From assembly GCA_905221605.1 (NCBI GenBank), contig CAJNDS010000716.1:1-52500 (forward strand): a stretch of 52,500 nucleotides of DNA, read 5' to 3'. The DNA comes from Symbiodinium natans. Taxonomy: Eukaryota; Sar; Dinophyceae; Suessiales; Symbiodiniaceae. How positions within the stretch are numbered: position 1 is the first letter of the stretch; every line of letters begins with the position of its first letter. Positions 30,887 through 39,597 of the stretch are shown one piece after another. Position numbers and translations under genes: made by a program. The notes beneath the pieces were generated by a model, which saw only the letters and a program-made list of their open reading frames with translations, ran no database searches and was not told the DNA's origin.

Positions 30887-33800
30887 AAGGTGGCGGCCCT
30901 GGCCAGCGCGGTGAGCGGCCTCCGGGAGCTCACTGAGCTGAAGCTCATCTTGAGCTCCAGCAAGCTCGGCCTGGGCCACAGCAGAATGGTCATGTTGAAG
31001 TGTAGGGTTTGGGGTTTAGGGTTTGGGGTTTAGGGTTTAGGGTTTAGGGTTTAGGGTTTGCAAAGGGCTTAGGGTTCAGAGTGTAGGGGGTTTGTGCAGA
31101 GCATGATCTGAAGTCACTGCTGTGGGCTACCAGTCCGGTCGAGATCTGACAAGGCCGTTGCAAAAGGGTTGGGTGCAGAGTTGCAGCTATGGGATGCAGA
31201 AGCTTTCTCCAGGAAGCATGTGGGGCGCACCAGGAGGTTCTTCCCTCCCCCCAAAGGGCCTTGTTGCCAATTTCTTCCGCAAAGCATCCTGAATGGTCTT
31301 CGTCTCGAAGCGAGGAGTTGCGTAAGCTTCCTTCCGTCGGCCGGCGTCTGCGGACCGAAGTTTTCCTTCTGCACATGTTTATCTGAAGATCGCTGAACTA
31401 GGCCAGAGTAGGCCCTCACTGAATTTCCTTCTTTTGGGGGGTTGGGGTTCCCTTCAGAGGGGTAATGTAGGGCCATAACAAAATATTCTTATAATGGAAT
31501 CCTACTAGAAATAACAAAATGTCAACCCTTTTTTGGCTAGGGTGTTCAGCACAGAAGCATTCCGAGGCGCCGAGGGACAGCTGCTGGCGCAGGCCCTCGG
31601 GCAGCTGCCGAAGCTGGCGAAGCTTACTGCTGGTTAGTCGGGAATGGGGGGGAATTGAGGTGCCCTACATAATCCCCTTTAAGGGGATCCTAGACCCTAC
31701 ACAAATCCCCTTTGAGGGATTATGTAGGGTACCCTCTGTAATCCCTTTAAGGGTATATATACAGGGCCCTCATTTCCCTCGTTCCCTAACCAGAAGTAAG
31801 GAAGCTGAAGCTGGTCCTCTCCGATTGTGGGCTCGGCAGGGGGGCCTGGGCAGACTGCATCGTGTGGTTCAGGGCTTGCGGGGGGTTTAATCGGGTTTAT
31901 AGGGTTGTATAAGGTTTTATAGTTTAGAGGGGTTTTTATAGGGTTTAATAGGGGGTTTTCGGGATTTTAGGGTACGTAGGGTTTAGAGGTTTTCAATCTG
32001 CGAGACACGACTGCATATAAATGGCCGCAATTTGACGGGCCTGCAGATACATTGCTGGGTTTGGTCTTCTTCCTGAGCTTCCCTCTCCCCCACGTTGCCT
32101 ACTTAATTCCCTTACCCCCCTTATGTCATTAAGTTCTTGACTATAGCAGACACATTCTTTAAGAACCAAGAGCCATAGGCAGCTTATCTTGGCAAGTTCC
32201 AAGTGTTCGAATTTGTCGCTCCGTTTCCTTGCCACCATCCCATCCGGGAAGGATCCTCGGCCTAGGCCACAGTTAGGCTTGACGATTCTTGAGGGTTTAG
32301 GGTTTAAGGTTAAGTTTAGGGTTTAGGGTTTAGGGTTTAGGGTTTAGGGTTTAGGGTTTAGGGTTTAGGGTTTAGGGTTTAGGGTTTAGGGTTTAGGGTT
32401 TATGGCTCTCGAACCCCCCTATGAGCCCTGAGACCCCTGAAAAGCCTGGGCTTTGTTGAGCCCAGGTCCGGGAGAGATCGTTGCCCTGGGTCGGTCGCTG
32501 GCTGGTCTCAGCGATCTCCGGGAGCTCAGCCTTTCCTTAGCCTCCAACCAGCTGGGCCAGGGCCTTAGGGTTTAGGGTTTAGGGTTTAGGGTTTAGGGTT
32601 TAGGGTTTAGGGTTTAGGGTTTAGGGTTTAGGGTTTAGGGTTTAGGGTTTAGGGACGGAGAGACACGTTGAAAGGAATCTGTCTGCCATGTATGCTGGCA
32701 TCCCAAACTCTATCCGACCCTCCGCTGCGTTTTGGTTTGTGTTGTTTTGAGCGTGGGGCTGGCTCAGTGCTTTGGACAACTTCAAGGTTTCTCTGCTCCC
32801 CTCCTAGGAGTCCCTACACCCTAAACCCTAAACCCTAAACCCTAAACCCTAAACCCTAAACCCTAAACCCTAAACCCTAAACCCTAAACCCTAAACCCTA
32901 AACCCACACACCATCGGCCCAGTAAAAAGAGGGAGAGTTTCGAGAGTTGAGAGCCCTGCTTCGATCCATCAGCCCCCGAAGTCCTCCGAGGAGCCGCGGG
33001 CGGCCAGTCGCTCGCACAGGCCTTCGGCCAGCTGCCGAAGCTTACGAAGCTGCAGCTCATCCTCTCCAATTCTGGGCTCGGTTGGGGCCTTAAGGCAGAC
33101 TGTATAGAGAGCTGCGCGCCGCTCGCGTGCCCCAAGTCGATAGGCTGTGCCAAACACCGGCGCCCCATGGAAATCAGAAACAACACAGGGACAGCCAGCC
33201 GCTTTTATCACACAGTCCCTATACCAAGTCCTTCACGCTTTTGGAACGTCATGCCCCCCCCAACGCCTTCCATATCATCAAGTGTCGGCATGGTCCCCCG
33301 AAAGTGTCGGGCACCTCGTGCATGCCTACGATCAGAGAGTTCTTGAGTATTCTTGGGTGGTTGTGTCGCTGTGCAGAGGAGGTTCGGCTGGTTTTGCAGC
33401 AGCTCACGGCTTTTGGTGGCAGCAGTTGAACCCTAAACCTGACATAAACCCTGAACCCTGAACCTTATCAACTCTGAACCCTGTAAACCCTCAACCCTGA
33501 ACCACAAATCGAGAAGTCTACCAAGGCAAAAAAGCCCTAAACCCTAAACCCTAAACCCTAAACCCTAAACCCTAACTACCCTTGGGCCAGCCGAGGCCTC
33601 CCGGCCTGCCTGAAGCTCACGAAGGCCCTCCATGGGCTCAGAAGCCTCGAAAAGCTGAGCGTCAACTTCAAAGACTGCGGCCTCGGCCCGGGCCCTGGAG
33701 CATCCTGGAGCCATTCCCCCCCCCCCCCCCCCCCCCCCCCCAAAAAAAAGAAAGCACAAGCAGCAAAAACGGACATGCCAAGATACCCCAAGAAAACCCC

Positions 33801-34045
33801 AAGAAAAATTTTGAGACTCTTTACCCTGAGCCCTTAAATCCTCTCCCTTCCCCCCATGCAACAGCCAAAGAAACCCTAGAAACCCTGAACCTTAAACCCT
33901 AAACCCTGAAAATCTCTGCTTTACGGCATGTCTCCTCACATCCCCCCCCCCGGAGGAGCTGCCCCTTTTCTGAGGCGAGGAGAAGCCGAAGCTCCGCGCC
34001 GCGCTGGAGGCGCTCCCGGCCTCCGAGAAGGAGATCCATCTCTGA
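30887..34045 (+). CDS. Leucine-rich-repeat gene remnant, about one LRR per exon
   Basis: Six plus-strand segments share the pattern L-x2-L-x-L-x-L-x4-LG-x-G: 30887-30979 (GLRELTELKLILSSSKLGLG), 31575-31622 plus 31801-31862 (GQLPKLAK / KLKLVLSDCGLGRG), 32474-32563 (LRELSLSLASNQLGQG), 33002-33088 (LPKLTKLQLILSNSGLGWG), 33586-33693 (LRSLEKLSVNFKDCGLGPG) and a last one, 33975-34045, ending EALPASEKEIHL and TGA. LRRs normally bind proteins; the ligand is unknown. The exons are separated by DNA full of telomere-like arrays, and one is split by a MITE-like insertion. The upstream start was not found. Splice sites are not all identifiable, so this may be a pseudogene. Confidence 0.45.
31003..31059 (+). 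repeat. Telomere-like array (TTTAGGG)n
   Basis: Units with TTTGGGG variants, starting about 25 nt after the first LRR segment. Confidence 0.9.
31623..31800. mobile_element. MITE-like element splitting an LRR coding segment
   Basis: CTTACTGCTGGTTAG at 31623-31637 pairs with CTAACCAGAAGTAAG at 31786-31800 (14 of 15), and the similarity continues inward imperfectly. The flanks are GAAG on both sides, a likely 4-bp target-site duplication. The paralogous LRR segment at 33002-33088 is continuous across this point. Removing the element with one GAAG joins LAK to LKLVLSD in frame. A second inverted repeat (CCCTACATAATCCC with GGGATTATGTAGGG) lies inside, at 31663-31676 and 31715-31728. Confidence 0.65.
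32291..32401 (+). repeat. Telomere-like array (TTTAGGG)n
   Basis: About fourteen units, mostly perfect, between LRR segments. Confidence 0.95.
32565..32654 (+). repeat. Telomere-like array directly abutting an LRR exon
   Basis: About twelve perfect units beginning two bases after the LRR codons CAG GGC. The array occupies the start of the presumed intron. Confidence 0.95.
32820..32905 (-). repeat. Telomere-like array (CCCTAAA)n
   Basis: About twelve perfect units in the opposite orientation to the array 165 nt upstream, so the two could pair. Confidence 0.95.
33427..33576 (-). repeat. Degenerate then perfect CCCTAAA array
   Basis: CCCTGAA and CCCTCAA variants to 33500, then perfect units at 33535-33576, ending about 10 nt before the next LRR segment. 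Confidence 0.85.
33716..33741 (+). repeat. Poly(C) run
   Basis: Twenty-six consecutive C followed by eight A; length is error-prone in any assembly. Confidence 0.9.
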
Positions 34046-34149
34046 GCTGAGGTGCGGGGGGAGAAAGTTGGCATAGCTTCTGTGACTTCTGTTGGTCAAC
34101 AGACTGTGTACATTTGTACACAATACTAGAATACAATAGTATAATGTTA

Positions 34150-34210
34150 TATATATTTTTATCTATCTATCTATATCTTTTTATATATATATATATTTTT
34201 TTTATTATTT
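34150..34210. repeat. AT-rich microsatellite
   Basis: TATATA, ATCT and T-rich words following the end of the LRR remnant. Confidence 0.8.
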
Positions 34211-34368
34211 TATTACAGAGCACAAATATTTGTTGCTGCGGGGGTTGACAAATAAGGGGGTTTCTGGGGATGTAACATAGTCATTGCGATCGGTTTTGGT
34301 GCTGGGTTTTGCTGGCCGCGGGGACGCCTCGGCTGACTTTGAAGAGCAGCTGCAGGGCTTTGAGCGCG

Positions 34369-34416
34369 TTTAGGGTTTAGGGTTTAGGGTTTAGGGTTTA
34401 GGGCTCAGGGTTTAGG
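34369..34416 (+). repeat. Telomere-like array (TTTAGGG)n
   Basis: About six units with one GGGCTCA variant. Confidence 0.9.
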
Positions 34417-34585
34417 AAGGCTTAGCCGGCGTCAGCGAGTACAGCATGTTCTGCCAGAATGTATAAGCGTCCTGAACTTGACCTGATGAGTTCTGTTGCA
34501 AACGTGGTGTGGGGGTGGAGTGTATTGAATGTAGTATGGGTGGTGACTTTTCGGGTTCGAGGTTCTGTGCCCGGGCGCCTCACAG

Positions 34586-35035
34586 GTGATCTTCGCATTT
34601 GTGACCGAATGGGAACTCGACCGCGGCTTGTTGTACCTGCCGGAAGGTGGCCGCTGGCTGCTCGATCGTTTTCCACTATTCCCTGAGATTCCCAGCAATT
34701 CCAGCAGACTCCTTGCAATGCCCGTGCCACCAGCCGAAAAATTGGCGATTGTAGATGTGCGGACAGATTCTACGGCGCGGCGACTCGGAGATTTTCTTTG
34801 TTGCTCCGGCTGCGTGCTCTTCATCTGCGTGTGCTGTATAACGTATGTCATCTATGGCAGCCAGTTGCATAATGTGCAGCTTCGAGAGGGGAAGCGGATG
34901 AGCTGTTGCACGAGGTCTATAACGTACCAGCGCAGATCATCTCACAGCCGGGAAGAAAATCCGCCAGCTACGCCTGTAGAGCTTTCCCAAAGCAGCGGTT
35001 GTTGCCGCAGAGCCCTGAAGGCTTCAAACTGCGAG
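34586..35035 (+). CDS. Two exon-like segments of duplicated unknown gene, copy B
   Basis: After CACAG at 34585 an open segment starts VIFAFVTEWELDRGL and contains LPEGGRWLLDRFP; it matches copy A at 13554-13643. From about 34882 a second frame reads EADELLHEVYNVPAQIISQP and then SASYACRAFPKQRLLPQSP; it matches copy C at about 49808-49900 (ASYACGAFPKQRLWPQSP). Between the two copies C lacks a few residues in multiples of three. A three-copy family with in-frame divergence supports coding. Function unknown. Confidence 0.4.
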
Positions 35036-35645
35036 CCACATCCCTTCTCCACTAGTCTCTATACAGTTTTGATTATGGGGCCCATTTGAGCGCAGCATTT
35101 GTCGGTAGAGCTGACCCCACTTCTTTTTAGACGTGAGGCTTCGTGCAGCCCTGGGGTGGCAGGAAAGCTCCTCTTATTCGCAGGCCCTACCCCAAAAGGG
35201 GAAGCTTGCGGCTCTTAGACTTAGCGCGCCGGTACCTGGTTCAATGAAGTATTATACTTCTTGCTGAGCCTCATCCTGAACTTGCTTTTCTCCCAAGGCG
35301 TGTCGTGACAGATTCCTCGCAACTTCCTTGCTTCTGTTTAGACAGTGACCTAAGAGAGGGAGGCTTCTTTAGCTGAAAAAGGGCTTTGGCCGGCCATGTC
35401 TGCTCTGCCGTGGGCTTCGTGGTTCTCTATACTTCCCACGAGGCTTGGTGTGAATGAACAAGGTAGGGGGTAGGGATAATACATGGTTTTTTTGGGGGGG
35501 TGGCAGGGGTCGGGTGACGAGATGGGAGCTGTTGTCAGCTTCAGCACATTTCAGCACATGATTACTGCTTCACAGCAGCCAGCGTAGCTCAGTTATTGTG
35601 TGTGCTTCTTGAGAGTAGACTTTCTCCTGCAGTGCTTGCCTGCTT

Positions 35646-35660
35646 GTAGCCATTTTGGCT
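35646..35660 (+). other. Spliced-leader-like word, copy B
   Basis: GTAGCCATTTTGGCT is identical to the core of the dinoflagellate spliced leader (CCGTAGCCATTTTGGCTCAAG region). It is followed by TTCCTCG, not CAAGGT, so it is not an SL RNA gene. It could be a relic of retroposed mRNA. Confidence 0.4.
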
Positions 35661-35928
35661 TTCCTCGTCAGCTCACCCGTCCCTTGCTGGCAGCCTTACT
35701 GCTTGGATTTGGCCACGGCCTGAACCACTTAAGGCACAGAAATAGAGAACACACTTTGGGATTTTATACTAACAGTCCTAAATAGTGGTTCTAGCACCCG
35801 TCATCAGCTTCATCACCGGTAATCATTATTGGTCTTATCCCAAGATTACTGTTGGTTTTTTATCCCCACATTGCAGCTACGATCCTTGACCTTTCCACAA
35901 GTAATTCTCACTGGCGATCAGCTTCTGA

Positions 35929-36118
35929 TGTATATATATATATATATTTTTAATATAATATATAATATAATATAATATAGTATAATATAATATAATATAA
36001 CATAACATAATATAATGTAATATAATGTAACCTAATATATTATAATATAATATAATATATAATATAATATACATACATATATATATATATATATATCATC
36101 ATCATCATCATCATCATT
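35929..36118. repeat. AT-rich microsatellite complex
   Basis: (TA)n, then many TATAA/TAATA units with CATAA variants, then (ATC)n near 36097-36118. Confidence 0.9.
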
Positions 36119-36263
36119 ATTGTTTGAGAGGCCTTGCACAAGTGAAGCCATGGGGGCCGGTGCTTCCGCCTCTCACAGAGCGCTTCTCGACTGCGGAATT
36201 GGGGGTTCAAGATGCCTGACGAATTGAGTCTTAAGACTCTATGAACTCCAATGCAAACGTTGC

Positions 36264-36348
36264 TTAGGGTTTAGGGTTTAGGGTTTAGGGTTTAGGGTTT
36301 AGGGTTTAGGGTTTAGGGTTTAGGGTTTAGGGTTTAGGGTTTAGGGTT
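36264..36348 (+). repeat. Telomere-like array (TTTAGGG)n
   Basis: About twelve perfect units. Confidence 0.95.
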
Positions 36349-36540
36349 CAGAGCTTTTAAACTTTAAAGCACACTGGCCTATAGCGTTCTCAGAGGTAGA
36401 TGTCTGCCTATGCAGCCGGGATGCTCCAGTGTTGCTGTGTTCATTGACTCATTACTTGTCCAATTTACTGCAGGGCTGATGGGGACACATGTGGCGCATG
36501 TGGTACATGTGGGTGCTTGGAGCTGGACGGCAGCCCAGGC

Positions 36541-36897
36541 TTTTGGCGAACGCCGCGCAACATGACTTGAATGAGTTCGTGCAAGGCCTCTCGAAGGCCA
36601 GTGCCGTCACTTTCGAAGCTTTGGCCATGGCCATGCCCCCGACAGAAACTCATTGGTAGAGCCTTATGCACACAAGTCTGCTTTGGGTATTGGGCAATGG
36701 CGCTGTCGCCCTCCTGATTCTTGTCATCCTTCTGGGAGATGCCCCCCAAGCAGCCGATATTAGCGACCTTTTGGCACTCTTGTTGCTAGTGTTCTCCCAC
36801 GTCTCCATGTTTTGGCAGAGGAGGCCCGCAGCAACATGTCCTCGGCGCTCCATCTGGTGCCGCAGTCCCCAGCATCCCCGGGTGCAGGGGCGCATCC
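36541..36897 (+). CDS. Duplicated exon pair, first copy
   Basis: From about 36535 a frame reads PRLLANAAQHDLNEFVQGLS; from 36821 a second reads EARSNMSSALHLVPQS and ends in TGA. Both recur 0.57-0.69 kb downstream in the same order. In the second segment nearly all differences are synonymous (GAG/GAA, TCG/TCC, CTC/CTG, CTG/CTC, CCG/CCC). No family recognised; it may be two exons of one small gene. Confidence 0.35.
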
Positions 36898-37109
36898 CGG
36901 CTGAGAAGGGGAGGGGAGGGGATACTAATTCTGAGATTCTACGGAAAGCTTTATACTCTCCTCACAAGTCTCTACAAGAACCCACTTCTAATGCCCATTA
37001 CTTGTGATTACTTGTGATTACTTCTCACTGCTTGTCACTGCTTGTCGCCGCATGTCACTGCTTGTCATTCTGTGTCGTGACTGTAGGGCTCATGGGCTCA
37101 TGTGGTGGA

Positions 37110-37619
37110 GCTGGACCGCAGCCCAGGCTGTTGGCGAACGCCACACAAAGTGACCTGAATGATTTCGTGCAAGGCCTCTCTGAGGCCACCGTCACTTCCG
37201 AAGCTTCATGGGCATGTCCACGGCAGAAGTTCGCTCGTAGAGTCTTTGTTGGTGTTGGGCAAGCGGCCTTTCGCAATCAGCTTAGAACGAGTCTTGGAAT
37301 GGTGGTTCTTGCTGTCCGAGTCCTGGGAGATGCCTCAGTAGCAGCGCAGCCAAGAAGCAGCCAATCATTCAGCAGCCAATGTGAGTAGGCCCCCCCAATG
37401 ACGCTTAGCAGCTGATTCCTTACTATCCACCCTAAACCCTAAACCCTAAACCCGATAAACCCCATGTTACCACGCCATAAGTCATTCTTTCTCTTTTTCC
37501 CTGAAAGGAAGCCCGCAGCAACATGACCTCCGCGCTGCATCTCGTGCCCCAGTCGCAGGGCACAGGGGCGCTTCCCGGCACCCAGGCGCCTCCCGGCTTC
37601 TCCCCTCTTACAGGGTCTT
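37110..37619 (+). CDS. Duplicated exon pair, second copy
   Basis: PRLLANATQSDLNDFVQGLS from about 37119, and EARSNMTSALHLVPQSQGTG from about 37508 after an AAAG acceptor-like word, ending in TAG at about 37618. The first segment sits in a 124-codon open frame (37014-37388). It is the paralogue of 36541-36897. Function unknown. Confidence 0.35.
37430..37453 (-). repeat. Short telomere-like array (CCCTAAA)n
   Basis: Three units in the presumed intron of the second copy; none is at the equivalent place in the first copy. Confidence 0.8.
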
Positions 37620-37656
37620 AGGGTTTAGGGTTTAGGGTTTAGGGTTTAGGGTTTAG
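37618..37656 (+). repeat. Telomere-like array (TTTAGGG)n
   Basis: Five perfect units starting at the stop codon of the preceding frame. Confidence 0.9.
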
Positions 37657-38046
37657 TGGTTGTTTTGTTGAGCCCCTCAGTTTGTGAAGGTCTAACGCTT
37701 GCCGACCCATGATGGATGCCCCGTAACCCACATCAGACCCCCCAAGAGTCAGTTGATATTCGTAATGTGCTGCAAGGCGTTGGAATGCCCGAGGCACGCT
37801 GGTAAGATGCCAACCCCATTGGCTCAGTCCTGCGTCGGTCCAGAGGGTTTAAGGTGCGCAGGAAACAGAAATAGTTCGTAGAAAAGTAATCACCTCCCCC
37901 TTTTCATGAACCCCCTATGAATAAAAGCTGCTTTTGGAGATCCCCCCGCCATTGTTTCCAAAAACCCATCTGCCACCGATTATGAGTAGGCCCTTTACTT
38001 ATTATATCTAACGAGCAATTAGGGGGGTTTGGGAGGCATATACAAC

Positions 38047-38174
38047 ATATATATATATATACATACATATGTATTTATTATTATATTTATTTAGTTATTT
38101 GTTTTTGTTGTATGTATATATATATATATGTATATTCTATATATATATATATATATGTACTTGTTTTTTTAATA

Positions 38175-38215
<41 letters not shown>
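38047..38215. repeat. (TA)n / (TC)n microsatellite complex
   Basis: Several TA runs, a TTTATTATA stretch and a (TC)n run near 38175-38200. Confidence 0.9.
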
Positions 38216-38216
<1 letters not shown>

Positions 38217-38849
38217 TCCTTGGTGCTGGAATAGAGACACCAAGCACAACAAATATTTGAATTATTTGAATTCTCGAATTATTTGAATACTTGATTTGAA
38301 CTCACAAAGGCCCTGTGTGAATCCAAATAATTGTTTGAATTATGTGTGTATATATATATATGTATATACCTTTACCCTAAACTGCATGAATCCCAAAATC
38401 AAAGCAGGCCAGAACAACAAATTTCCTTACTACGCACTGTGAAAAATGAAATTTTCTTGTTTTGCAAGGATATCCCCTTTTTGGGGGGGCCTGGGGACCG
38501 TAATCGCAAAATCCTAAGCACGGTCCCTGGTATCAGATCTCAGTTTGTCAGCGCTCGTAATCGTCTCAACTGATTCTCGCCGAATAACCCATGTGCTTGT
38601 GGTTGTTTGGGATCTCCCGCTCCCAACACTGATACTATTCACAAGAAGATTGCGACGGGCATGAGCCGGCCCTATCAAATAGAAGAGGAACAAAATAAGG
38701 GTTCAGAGCAGCGCCCAAGTCTCCTAGTCTAGGCCGTGCGTGAGCTGTGCCACAATAGCAGAAAGGAGCGACAACAAGAACAGTAAGAATGACAACAAAG
38801 AGCAACAATGATCCTTGCAATAAGAAGCGGAATAAATATCACAATCATG

Positions 38850-38881
38850 GCAGCGGCATCGGCAGCAGCAGCAGCGGCAGC

Positions 38882-38942
<61 letters not shown>
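38850..38942. repeat. (GCA)n trinucleotide repeat
   Basis: About 30 GCA/GCG units, open in several frames on both strands only because of the repeat. No flanking coding evidence. Confidence 0.95.
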
Positions 38943-38943
<1 letters not shown>

Positions 38944-39140
38944 AAGCAACAGCTAGAGCTGTACTAGCAGTACTGATCCAGAGTAGCACTCATTATGCTG
39001 ATAAATTTCATGACATTGATGATAACCATGATAATCATGATAAGCGTGACAAAAGTGATGAAAAATGAAGACAATGATTCTGCAATAGTAACACTCGGCG
39101 AGTTCATGAGCGCCAGCCTCATTCGAGGCCTTTTTTGTTT

Positions 39141-39296
39141 TGAGTGAGCACCTTTTGCCAACTTCTGGAGGCACTCCAGCAGGACGGGCCTTCTGGTGAG
39201 CTCTCCAGATACTTCTTGGGTCCGTACCTCCAGGGAAAGGTTTACGAAGGAGCAGAATATTCCGAGGACACTGTCGGCGAGCTTTACACCTTCAGG
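39141..39296 (+). CDS. Candidate upstream exon of the TPR gene
   Basis: Open segment translating GKVYEGAEYSEDTVGELYTF and ending TTCAG then GTGGGG, a plausible GT donor. It lies just upstream of the exon at 39346-39597 on the same strand. How it would splice was not resolved. Confidence 0.25.
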
Positions 39297-39345
39297 TGGG
39301 GCTGGGCTCTAAAGTTTTATCCTCTCAGTTTCCCTGGGCTGTTGA

Positions 39346-39597
39346 CAACTTGAGACGCTTCTTGTCCGCCGAATTTCCCGAGTCTGCCCCAGAAATAAAC
39401 GCAACAAAGTTAGGGTGCAGCTCGACGATACTTGTCCAAGGTATGATGCGGCGGATGGGCCTGTGCAGGTCTGGGCCCATGCCTTTGATTTACGAGATCT
39501 ACAAGACGTGGATGTGAAGCCTGTGAAAGCTGCGAAACACGATGATGGCGATGACCTCACTGTAGTCTACCATTACACAAACGAGATTGCGTTTCAG
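39346..39597 (+). CDS. TPR gene exon 1 of the reconstructed set (ART-like domain start)
   Basis: Open from 39346 after a TGA. It contains VQLDDTCPRYDAADGPVQVW, AHAFDLRD and VVYHYTNEIAFQ. The end at CAG/GACCGA is chosen because joining to 40508 gives AFQNVANLEQ in frame, whereas the nearby GTATGT donor at 39615 shifts the frame. The left boundary is uncertain. Confidence 0.6.

Noticed and set aside
35646-35660. A spliced-leader RNA gene
   Set aside because: The 15-nt core is followed by TTCCTCG instead of CAAG plus a GT donor, and no downstream SL RNA structure is seen.
35877-36074. Small hydrophobic protein from the minus-strand frame over the AT repeat
   Set aside because: Composed only of Tyr/Ile codons from a TATAA microsatellite.
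38729-39068. Poly-alanine or poly-glutamine protein genes on both strands
   Set aside because: The open frames exist only because of the (GCA)n repeat; there is no coding evidence outside it.
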